A stretch of 47,649 nt of DNA. Source: a virus. The notes beneath the pieces were generated by a model that was given only the letters and a program-made list of their open reading frames with translations, was not told the DNA's origin and did not search any database. Below, in pieces: positions 30,406 to 36,407 of the stretch (position 1 is its first letter; each line of letters opens with the position of its first letter). The position numbers and the translations under genes are program-made. The stretch is taken from positions 1 to 47,649 of the IMG/VR virus record IMGVR_UViG_3300047388_000154. One strand, 5' to 3'.

Positions 30406-30980
30406 GCACAGACTTCAAGGTCGGCGCCCGCGTTCGCGTTACCAACCACGCGGAGATCGAGGGCCGCTTGGGTTACATCGTCCCGGCAGGTCAGCATCAG
30501 TTTGAGGATGAGGTGACGATCGAGCTTTCGGACGGTGACGTCTATTACCTCCGGCCTGTCAACCTCGAACTGGTGCCTGAGGGCGTCGGCACCGCAGACA
30601 CAGATCCTGCCAAGGCACTCGACGACTCGTCGAGCTTTCACTTCTTCGAGATCCTGCTCGACTGCGAGGACGGGCACAACTCAAGTAAGCAGTTCTACAG
30701 CCACCTCATCGAGGCGGGGCTGCTCCACGCGTCCAAGCAGCAGGACTACGGTCGGCTGTCTGACCCCTTCGCGAACGTGCGCTCGAGTGAGGAGTGGGGC
30801 GTGAAGCCTTGGATCGGAGCGCTGATCCGCCTGAACGACAAGGTGCGCCGCCTGCAGTCGCTCGCCACCAACGGTTCGTTGGCGAACGAGGCCGCGGTCG
30901 ACAGCTTCATGGACATTGCGGTGTACGCGCTCATAGCTCGCGTGTTGTACGAGCAGGAGCTTGCAGAGGTGGAGGCATGA
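30402..30980 (+). CDS. SH3-like plus DUF1599-like nucleotide-modification protein
   Basis: A TTG start preceded by AGGAGG. Residues 1-65 (VGARVRVTNHAEIEGRLGYIVPAG, YYLRPVNLELV) look like a small SH3/KOW barrel. The rest (QQDYGRLSDPFANVRSSEEWG, ALIRLNDKVRRLQSL, VDSFMDIAVYALIARVLYE) matches the MazG-related DUF1599/nucleotide-modification-associated family, all-alpha NTP-binding proteins. Substrate is unknown. It is followed by a second MazG-like gene. Confidence 0.7.
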   Translation: MSTDFKVGARVRVTNHAEIEGRLGYIVPAGQHQFEDEVTIELSDGDVYYLRPVNLELVPEGVGTADTDPAKALDDSSSFHFFEILLDCEDGHNSSKQFYSHLIEAGLLHASKQQDYGRLSDPFANVRSSEEWGVKPWIGALIRLNDKVRRLQSLATNGSLANEAAVDSFMDIAVYALIARVLYEQELAEVEA

Positions 30981-31294
30981 GTGCCGAGGTGGGGTTGGCA
31001 ACGAGGTCGGTGCTCGGGGACATCGCGGCAGAGCGTCGTCGCCAAGACGAGAAGTGGGGCGTGCAGACACACCCCAACGGAACCGGAGGGGCACGATTTG
31101 AGCGGCTGGCCGGCCACTATCGCGAGGAATGCAAAGAGCGTCATGCGGATGGCGTAGGTACCTGGGCGGACATTCTGGCCGAGGAGTACTTCGAGGCGCT
31201 GGCCGAGAGCGACCCAGTGAAGCTGCGCGGGGAGCTTGTACAGGTCGCCGCCGTAGCTGCCGGATGGATCGAGAATCTCGACCGGGATGCCTGA
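30977..31294 (+). CDS. MazG-like nucleotide pyrophosphohydrolase
   Basis: The ATG overlaps the upstream stop. The all-alpha MazG-like pattern is clear: DIAAERRRQDEKWGVQTHP, TWADILAEEYFEALAE (the EExxE metal site) and ELVQVAAVAAGWIENLDR. Such phage enzymes hydrolyse (d)NTPs or lower ppGpp. The length (105 residues) is usual. Confidence 0.75.
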   Translation: MSAEVGLATRSVLGDIAAERRRQDEKWGVQTHPNGTGGARFERLAGHYREECKERHADGVGTWADILAEEYFEALAESDPVKLRGELVQVAAVAAGWIENLDRDA

Positions 31295-31469
31295 TGCGCG
31301 CTACGGCACGCCGAAGTACCGCGCGTGGAACCGCGAGCGCATGCGCAGCCGTCGCGAGAACGCCGTCCTTCACAGGCGGGAGCTGAACCTGCTGAGCATC
31401 CGCCGCGTCGACAGGACGATCGTCAAGTACGCAGCACGACTCAAACCCCCGCACCAGGAGGCCACATGA
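31287..31469 (+). CDS. Small basic protein (60 aa)
   Basis: The ATG lies within the end of the MazG-like gene. The product is Arg-rich (YGTPKYRAWNRERMRSRREN, SIRRVDRTIVKYAARLK). Its 3' end covers the RBS element of the next gene. The N-terminus resembles the basic linker found before HNH or Cys modules. No full family match is seen. Confidence 0.55.
   Translation: MPDARYGTPKYRAWNRERMRSRRENAVLHRRELNLLSIRRVDRTIVKYAARLKPPHQEAT
31448..31461 (+). promoter_or_regulatory. Start-associated RBS element, coding-embedded copy
   Basis: CCCGCACCAGGAGG lies inside the end of the upstream gene, four bases before the next ATG. It lacks an adjacent hairpin. Its conservation despite lying in coding sequence argues for function. 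Confidence 0.65.
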
Positions 31470-31669
31470 CAGACACCATGGACGACGACACGCTCCGCGA
31501 GGTTCGCAGGGCCAAGCTCAAGACGGCCGCGTCGCTGCGGGCGAAGCTGATGTTCGAGCAGAACCTCGCGCGTATCGACCACCGCATCGACGTCATCGAG
31601 CCTGCGGTGAAGGCGATCGAGGAGCGGGCAGCCCAGGGCGAGCTGCCTGTGACGACGGAGAAGAGCTAG
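31466..31669 (+). CDS. Hypothetical coiled protein (67 aa)
   Basis: The start is set by the conserved RBS element. The product is a long charged helix (LREVRRAKLKTAASLRAKLMFEQNLARIDHRIDVIEPAVKAIEER). No family is recognised. It directly precedes the DnaQ-like exonuclease. Confidence 0.65.
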   Translation: MTDTMDDDTLREVRRAKLKTAASLRAKLMFEQNLARIDHRIDVIEPAVKAIEERAAQGELPVTTEKS

Positions 31670-32257
31670 GTGTTCGACCTCAAGCTTACCTGGAAGCGGC
31701 TGCCGGATCCGCCGGAGCCGCGCCTCCTCAACCTCGACGTCGAGAACGGGCCTAAATGGGGCTGGGGGCCGGGAGGCTACACGTACTCCGGCGTCTTCTG
31801 CATCGCACGCAAGTGGGTAGGAGCACCGGAGAAGACGGTCACCTCGGTGCTAATCGACTGGCGACAGGACGACGAGTCCGTGCGCCAGCTCCTCGCGCCC
31901 GTGTACGCCGACATCGCGGAGGCTGACGGCTTCTTGGGCCACAACTTCAGCCACGACACGGGGCTGCTCGTCGGCCTCGCGAAGGACTTCGGCATTAAGC
32001 TCCCGGACATGGACAAGCAGCTCGTAGACACAATGCGTTCCGTGCCGCCCTCATCGGGCGCCATGCGTTCGCTCGAGGCCCTGTGCGAGCAGTTCGGGCT
32101 TGGCGACAAGCCGCACATCAACAACTACACCTGGGTCGACGCCTGGATCCGGTGGAAGCCCGAGGCGCTCGCGATCGTGCGTAACCGCTGCGAGATGGAC
32201 GTCATCCTTACGGAGCGGCTGTACCGCAAAGAGCAAGAGCTGGGGTGGCTGGCGTGA
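31670..32257 (+). CDS. DnaQ-like (DEDD) exonuclease
   Basis: A GTG start directly follows the upstream stop and gives 195 residues. The RNase H-fold exonuclease motifs are LLNLDVENGP (I), FLGHNFSHDTGLL (II) and RNRCEMDVILTERLY (III). The active acids Asp/Glu, Asp and Asp are all present. It has no polymerase domain. Since the family A polymerase already has a proofreading domain, this may serve recombination, RNA-primer removal or turnover. Confidence 0.8.
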   Translation: MFDLKLTWKRLPDPPEPRLLNLDVENGPKWGWGPGGYTYSGVFCIARKWVGAPEKTVTSVLIDWRQDDESVRQLLAPVYADIAEADGFLGHNFSHDTGLLVGLAKDFGIKLPDMDKQLVDTMRSVPPSSGAMRSLEALCEQFGLGDKPHINNYTWVDAWIRWKPEALAIVRNRCEMDVILTERLYRKEQELGWLA

Positions 32258-32631
32258 GCGACACAGGCGTGAGCCAGGAGAAGGCGAGTATCACCGCCAC
32301 GACGTACGACGCAATGGTACGCCAGCGTGACGAAGTGAAGCGTCGCGCGGAGGCGGCTGAGGAGCGTGTTCGGAGCCTCACCGAAGCGCTGAGAAAGCTG
32401 CGAACAGGGCGAGTATTCCCGTCAGTCGAAGCGGCGGCCTATCGCGAGTACCCGACACGACGCCGCGAGTGGGAGTTGTTAATCATCGACGCCGCCCTTG
32501 CCGGTTCTGTGGTCTCCGAACGAGAGGAAGCGTATCCACTTGAGCCGGAGCATGGGACGTGGCCCCGGCTTGGAGAATCTCCCCCTTCTCCGGGAACACC
32601 CAGCGAGGAGAAAACAGGGCTGGACCTTTGA
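32254..32631 (+). CDS. Hypothetical coiled-coil protein (125 aa)
   Basis: A GTG overlaps the upstream stop (GTGA). A coiled coil (VRQRDEVKRRAEAAEERVRSLTEALRKL) is followed by a small mixed region and a Pro/Glu-rich tail (EPEHGTWPRLGESPPSPGTPSEE). No family is recognised. Confidence 0.6.
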   Translation: MSDTGVSQEKASITATTYDAMVRQRDEVKRRAEAAEERVRSLTEALRKLRTGRVFPSVEAAAYREYPTRRREWELLIIDAALAGSVVSEREEAYPLEPEHGTWPRLGESPPSPGTPSEEKTGLDL

Positions 32632-32647
32632 ACCTTGCCGCGGTACG

Positions 32648-33121
32648 ATGGCAAGCATGCTTGCATCGCTGATCGCAGTCCTCGCGCTCGCAGGTGCCCC
32701 CGCCTCGACGCATGTGTACTGCGACCCAGCGATCCCGGCCGTCGAGCTTGGTGCCGCCTACCCCTCGAGCATCCAGGTCATAGACGGTCGGGTCATACTC
32801 GGAACGCTCGACAACATCGAGTTGGGGACAGGGGCGTGCGGCGCGCTCTTGTACACGTCCGCCAGTCCGGCCGAGCGTTCCGAGTTCAGGCGTCTAAACT
32901 CTTCGGTCAACTTCGACCAGCTCGTAGGCGTAGGGCTGCAGGTCGTCCTGCACGAGGCGAACCACGTCGCGCTCAACTCAACGGACGAGTGCCTGGTCGA
33001 GAAGACGACGCGCCTCGAGGTCGGCTCCCTGCTCGAGAGGTACGCCGACCACGCGTCGGCAGCCGAGGCCGCTGCGACTGCCTCTGACGCCTCGCTGCCT
33101 GCCGCGTACCGCGGCTGCTAG
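32648..33121 (+). CDS. Secreted HExxH putative metallopeptidase
   Basis: A signal peptide (MLASLIAVLALAGAPAST) is followed by about 135 residues. LQVVLHEANHVALNSTDE contains HExxH, the zinc and catalytic motif of gluzincin or metzincin peptidases, and a downstream Glu-rich helix (CLVEKTTRLEVGSLLERYAD) could give the third ligand. Several Cys suggest disulfides, in line with export. Two nearby ATGs are possible starts. A role in envelope remodelling or superinfection control is inferred only. Confidence 0.68.
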   Translation: MASMLASLIAVLALAGAPASTHVYCDPAIPAVELGAAYPSSIQVIDGRVILGTLDNIELGTGACGALLYTSASPAERSEFRRLNSSVNFDQLVGVGLQVVLHEANHVALNSTDECLVEKTTRLEVGSLLERYADHASAAEAAATASDASLPAAYRGC

Positions 33122-33125
33122 TCCG

Positions 33126-33167
33126 TACCCCTTATGGGGTATTGCCTTTAGGCATCCCTAAGGCAAT
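33126..33167 (+). terminator. Two tandem hairpins after the metallopeptidase gene
   Basis: TACCCC-TTAT-GGGGTA is at 33126-33141. ATTGCCTT/AAGGCAAT follows at 33141-33167 with three further pairs past a bulged T. There is no T-tract. They end the coupled run of plus genes and may be a terminator or regulatory sites; this is also a possible attachment-site area next to the integrase. Confidence 0.5.
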
Positions 33168-33208
33168 GCTTGTTGTCCGTCAGTTCGGAATCAAGTGGGG
33201 GAGCGACC

Positions 33209-33493
33209 ATGTTGCAAGAAGCTATGGCCGATGAGGCCGAGCTACGCGTCCGTGTTGAGCGTCAGCGAGTCGTGATCACAACGCAGGCCGAGATCCTGGA
33301 GTCACTCGGTTTCGATATTAGCGACATCGCTGACTGCCCAGAACGAGTACAGGCGCCCCCAAGAAGGGAGCGCCTGCGTTTAGTGCTGATCGGTTGGCTG
33401 GTGCCGTCACCAATCATGATGGCCTGGGTGGGCTGGGACTTCGCGCACCCCGTCCATGGCGCCTACGAGGCGGCGATCACTTTCCTGATGTGA
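33209..33493 (+). CDS. Small membrane protein (94 aa)
   Basis: The ATG has GGGGGAG six bases upstream. An N-terminal charged helix (ADEAELRVRVERQRVVITTQAEILESLGF) is followed by a hydrophobic segment (LRLVLIGWLVPSPIMMAWVGW) and a second weaker one at the end. The 3' end overlaps the convergent integrase by 17 bases. No family is recognised. Confidence 0.6.
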   Translation: MLQEAMADEAELRVRVERQRVVITTQAEILESLGFDISDIADCPERVQAPPRRERLRLVLIGWLVPSPIMMAWVGWDFAHPVHGAYEAAITFLM

Positions 33494-34304
33494 GCGGCTC
33501 GTCTGCGTAGAGCTTGAGGATCGCCTCTTGCATGCGGCTGTCGGCACGGCGGATGTAGTAGCGTCTGCCGACAGTCCGCGGCGCCCAGCCCATGATCCGG
33601 TCGATGATCCCCTCGGGGACGTCGTTCTCGGCCAGCGAGGTTGCGACCGTGCGGCGGAAGTCGTGGAAGGAGCAGAGGACGTTGCCGCGCACCTTCTCGA
33701 GGATGGCGACCAGCGCGCTCTGAGAGATCGGGCCGCTCTTGCCATACGAGGCCGGAAAGACGTACGGAGACGTTGGCTGCGAGTGCGTGATGATCACCTC
33801 GGCGAGCGCCGGGTGCAGCGGGACGTGCCGGAGCTTGTCTCCCTTGCCGATCACGCGGATCGAGTCCGGCGAGATGTCCTCCCACTTGAGGTGCTGCACC
33901 TCCGCTCGGCGCATGCCCGTATACATGAGGGCATATGCCAGCACCTCCTGCTGCTCCGTGTAGGTGTTGCCGAGGATGTGGAGCAGCTCGTGCGTCTCGA
34001 GGATGCGCGGCTCGCGGTCAGGTTCGCGTGGGAGCCTCACCGTCTCGGTCGGTGCCTGTTGCAGTAGCCGACGATGCACGGCATAGTTGTACGCGGCTGC
34101 AAGGTTCTCGAAGTGAAGCCTCCTGGTGCGGGGTGAAAGCTGGAGGCCTTGCAGCCATTCCTCGATCTGCCAGTCCTCCGCGGTCATCGGGTCGAGCCCT
34201 CCCTCGTCGAAGAGCGCCGAGGTGCGGCGGAAGTTGCGGAGGGTGTTGGGCTTTGCCTCGCGGCGTACGAGGCGTTCGTCGTACTGAGCAAAGAGCAAGT
34301 GCAT
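33477..34304 (-). CDS. int: Tyrosine integrase
   Basis: A 275-residue tyrosine recombinase. The N-terminal SAM-like DNA-binding domain is residues about 1-90. The catalytic set is Arg132 in YTGMRRAEVQ, Lys in GKGDKLRHVPL, His214/Arg217 in HDFRR, Trp in MGWAPRTVGRRY (Trp in place of the second His, as often seen) and Tyr249/250 as nucleophile. It would integrate the genome at a host attachment site. The start is supported by a CCCGCACCGGGAGG element five to six bases upstream. A matching attachment site could not be assigned. Confidence 0.93.
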   Translation of the reverse strand: MHLLFAQYDERLVRREAKPNTLRNFRRTSALFDEGGLDPMTAEDWQIEEWLQGLQLSPRTRRLHFENLAAAYNYAVHRRLLQQAPTETVRLPREPDREPRILETHELLHILGNTYTEQQEVLAYALMYTGMRRAEVQHLKWEDISPDSIRVIGKGDKLRHVPLHPALAEVIITHSQPTSPYVFPASYGKSGPISQSALVAILEKVRGNVLCSFHDFRRTVATSLAENDVPEGIIDRIMGWAPRTVGRRYYIRRADSRMQEAILKLYADEPLTSGK

Positions 34305-34308
34305 GATG

Positions 34309-34381
34309 CCTCCCGGTGCGGGTAAGGGGACGCTCTACTCAGGCAATGTGACGGGGTGTCCCCCGACGGGGTTACATTGCC
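34309..34381 (-). promoter_or_regulatory. Integrase leader: RBS element and operator-like inverted repeat
   Basis: The RBS element CCCGCACCGGGAGG (34309-34322) is preceded by an inverted repeat with arms GGCAATGT/ACATTGCC (34342-34381) enclosing G/C-rich inner arms. The 34342 arm reads GGCAATGTGAC on the plus strand, nearly the same as GCAATGTGACGC in the 21.9 kb control region. It can act as DNA operator, mRNA hairpin or both. Confidence 0.6.
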
Positions 34382-34527
34382 ACGACTGGCGCCCCAGCTA
34401 GTTAACTCCCCCGCATGGTATCAGGGTTAGCCCCGCAGCACCAGTGTTCTCTCATGACTTGACGCGGAGTGATATCCTACTACCCACCCCCGGTTGAAAC
34501 CGACAGCCGGGGAGAGAAGAGGACACC
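34382..34527. promoter_or_regulatory. Intergenic region with putative plus promoter
   Basis: About 145 bases without a gene. On the plus strand TGATATCCT near 34470 resembles an extended -10 element, and TTGACG lies nearby but too close to be its -35. CCCGGT...GCCGGGG near 34489-34514 can pair weakly. A phage attachment core could lie here but cannot be identified without the host site. Confidence 0.3.
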
Positions 34528-34767
34528 ATGCCTACCCAGGAACAGAGCGAGCGAGCCAAGCTAGGGATCAGAGCCAGAAGGGACGCGATCAACACTCTCG
34601 TCGAGCGGCACCAGGATGAGTTCGACGAGCTGCACCGGAGAAACCGTCTAGCTGTCGGATTGCCTCCGCGATCGGCTGGGCCAAGCAAGGCAGAGCTGGA
34701 GGAGAGAATCCGCAAGCAGCGGGAGCGTCTCGCGAAGTGGGAGGCAGACCTGCGGCTGTCGTCGTAA
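34528..34767 (+). CDS. Small charged helical protein (79 aa)
   Basis: An isolated plus gene with its own leader and terminator, opposite in direction to its neighbours on both sides. The product is helical and highly charged (SERAKLGIRARRDAINTLVERHQDEFDELHRRNR, ELEERIRKQRERLAKWEADL). Its position next to the integrase is where a repressor or lysogeny gene would sit, but no helix-turn-helix is evident. It could be expressed from the prophage. Confidence 0.7.
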   Translation: MPTQEQSERAKLGIRARRDAINTLVERHQDEFDELHRRNRLAVGLPPRSAGPSKAELEERIRKQRERLAKWEADLRLSS

Positions 34768-34786
34768 GGTAAGCGGCACCTGAACG

Positions 34787-34818
34787 ACGAAAGGCCTCCA
34801 AACTTGGAGGCCTTTCGT
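34787..34818. terminator. Perfect bidirectional hairpin terminator
   Basis: Arms of 14 bp (ACGAAAGGCCTCCA with its complement) surround the loop AACT. It closes the isolated plus gene on one side and, read in the other direction, the roughly 29-kb late minus operon. T-rich flanks are short on both sides, as is common in GC-rich hosts. Confidence 0.85.
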
Positions 34819-34856
34819 GTCTGTCTCGTTACGCCGACGCGTATTATAGCGAATGC

Positions 34857-35138
34857 TTACGCCGGGGGCGGTGGGGTGGGTGCAGGCGCCGGGGGTTCGG
34901 GCGCTGCCGAGATCGCCTGCCTGAGGGCAACGAGAGCCTGTGCCTCGGCACGCTTCTCGGCGACGGCCTGATCCTCTGACTTCGCGTTAGGGACGGCCCA
35001 GATGACACCAAAGGCCGACAGCGTGACGGTCGCCACCGTGACCCACTCCGGGCCGGTGATGACGTTGTCGGCGTAGGCCACAGCGAACGACCCGAGTCCG
35101 GCCACAGCGGCTCCGTACACGGCCTTCAGGTACTTCAT
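34857..35138 (-). CDS. Putative holin (93 aa)
   Basis: The ATG is preceded by AAAGGAG. The N-terminal half has two hydrophobic segments (LKAVYGAAVAGLGSFAVAYA; WVTVATVTLSAFGVIWAV). The C-terminus is charged then Pro-rich (RAEAQALVALRQAISAAPEPP). It is the last gene of the late operon, next to the endolysin cassette, so a holin role is likely. Confidence 0.62.
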   Translation of the reverse strand: MKYLKAVYGAAVAGLGSFAVAYADNVITGPEWVTVATVTLSAFGVIWAVPNAKSEDQAVAEKRAEAQALVALRQAISAAPEPPAPAPTPPPPA

Positions 35139-35149
35139 ACAGACTCCTT

Positions 35150-35428
35150 TCAGAAGAGGCCCCAGCAAAGCTGCGCGGTGACGGCAATCAGGATGCCGCC
35201 CAGCTCTGCAGGCCCGAACTTCGTCGCGAAGCGGATGTGAACAGCGAGTCCCATCAGGAACCCGAAGATGATCGTCCGCAGGATCGGGTAGTTCTGCTGG
35301 TCGATCCAGCTCGTGTGCGACAGCGTGTACATGGGCGTGAGTCCGAGGGCAGCCAGGACTTCCGGCACCAGGAAGAGGACGAAGATCCAGACACCCCAGT
35401 ACGCCTCCGAGAGGGCAAGGCGGCTCAT
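35150..35428 (-). CDS. Membrane protein of the lysis cassette (92 aa)
   Basis: The ATG overlaps the endolysin stop (ATGA). There are three likely membrane segments (VWIFVLFLVPEVLAALGL; LRTIIFGFLMGLAVHI; GGILIAVTAQLCWGLF). It is a second holin or antiholin candidate. No named family is recognised. Confidence 0.65.
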   Translation of the reverse strand: MSRLALSEAYWGVWIFVLFLVPEVLAALGLTPMYTLSHTSWIDQQNYPILRTIIFGFLMGLAVHIRFATKFGPAELGGILIAVTAQLCWGLF

Positions 35429-36033
35429 GGGATGAGCAGGCTCTTGACGTCCGTCAGAAGGACGCTCGCGTCGTAGCGCCGCCCGTTGATGGCGTAGGCG
35501 TCAGTCCACTGCCACAGGACGACGGTGACCCCGTGCTGTAGGCGGATGCGCAGGTTCGCGAGCCTCGGAAGCCAGCGAGAGAAGCGTCCGGGGTACTGGG
35601 CCTCCCAGACCTTGAGCCGCTTGAGCTTCGGCTCGACCTTGATCAGCTCGAGCCAGATGGACGACGAGGCGTAGAGGATGGGGGCATAGCCCGCCGCCTC
35701 GAGCGCCAGGGCGCAGCGCTGCGTGCGGGCCGCCAGCTTGGCGGTCGTGAGGTTCGTCACCTCGGCGTCGATGATCGGCTGGATGTTGCCGCTCCGGGGA
35801 CGGGCGTACTTCAGGTAGAAGGCCGCCTCACTGTCCGGGCTGTCCGGGTGCAGGAAGAGGTAGGAGCCGAACGGCTTGTGGTTGACGTTGGCGACCGCCC
35901 GGTGCTGGGTGAGCGTCTTGTCCTGGTACGAGCCGCCCTCGGTTGCCTTCGCGATCAGAGCGACGGAGCCGGATGCCTTGAAGGTGACTGAGTCGATGGG
36001 GTTCTGGTTTGAAACGTCGAGAACTAGCTGCAT
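35425..36033 (-). CDS. GH25 muramidase endolysin
   Basis: A 202-residue endolysin. The start was chosen at MQLVLDVSNQNP, since the longer frame runs into the XhlA-like gene. GH25 hallmarks are LVLDVSNQN (first Asp), VALIAKATEG, GSYLFLHPDS and PIIDAEV (the DxE catalytic pair), followed by YAPILYASSSIWLEL and a final VVLWQWTDAYAINGRRYDASVL. It cuts the glycan chain of peptidoglycan. No separate cell-wall-binding domain is present. Confidence 0.88.
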   Translation of the reverse strand: MQLVLDVSNQNPIDSVTFKASGSVALIAKATEGGSYQDKTLTQHRAVANVNHKPFGSYLFLHPDSPDSEAAFYLKYARPRSGNIQPIIDAEVTNLTTAKLAARTQRCALALEAAGYAPILYASSSIWLELIKVEPKLKRLKVWEAQYPGRFSRWLPRLANLRIRLQHGVTVVLWQWTDAYAINGRRYDASVLLTDVKSLLIP

Positions 36034-36047
36034 GCGTGCATGTCTCC

Positions 36048-36407
36048 TTAGTGGAAGATTGAGTGGACGGCGTTGGCGGCGGCGAGTACGAAGGAGCCGA
36101 TCACCAGCAGCCCGATCAGCAGGTTGATCTTGTTGCCGCGGATTCCCCAACGGCTACCGTCGTCTGCCAGAACTCGGCGGCGACGTTCTGTCTCGATGGC
36201 GAGCACCTCTTCCTGTGCTTCGCGCAAGCGGTTCGCTTCCTGAAGGTCACGGATGTCGGACTCGACCTTGAGCATGCGCCCGCTCATGTAGTCCTTGAGC
36301 CGCACTTCCATCTCGAGCAGCTCGAGCCTCAGGGCGGCCCTAGAGACGGTCAGCTTCTCCTCGTGAACTGGAGGCCGCTCGGGCGTGCTCATCTCGGGGT
36401 TGCTCAT
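36048..36407 (-). CDS. XhlA-like holin-associated protein (119 aa)
   Basis: The ATG overlaps the upstream stop (ATGA). A long coiled coil (ALRLELLEMEVRLKDYMSGRMLKVESDIRDLQEANRL, REAQEEVLAIETERRRR) is followed by one C-terminal membrane span (INLLIGLLVIGSFVLAAANAV). This layout is that of hemolysin XhlA-type proteins, which work with holins. It heads the lysis cassette. Confidence 0.65.
   Translation of the reverse strand: MSNPEMSTPERPPVHEEKLTVSRAALRLELLEMEVRLKDYMSGRMLKVESDIRDLQEANRLREAQEEVLAIETERRRRVLADDGSRWGIRGNKINLLIGLLVIGSFVLAAANAVHSIFH

Noticed and set aside
34323-34527. Phage attachment core (attP) beside the integrase
   Set aside because: The position is right, but no tRNA-like or otherwise identifiable core can be named without the host sequence.
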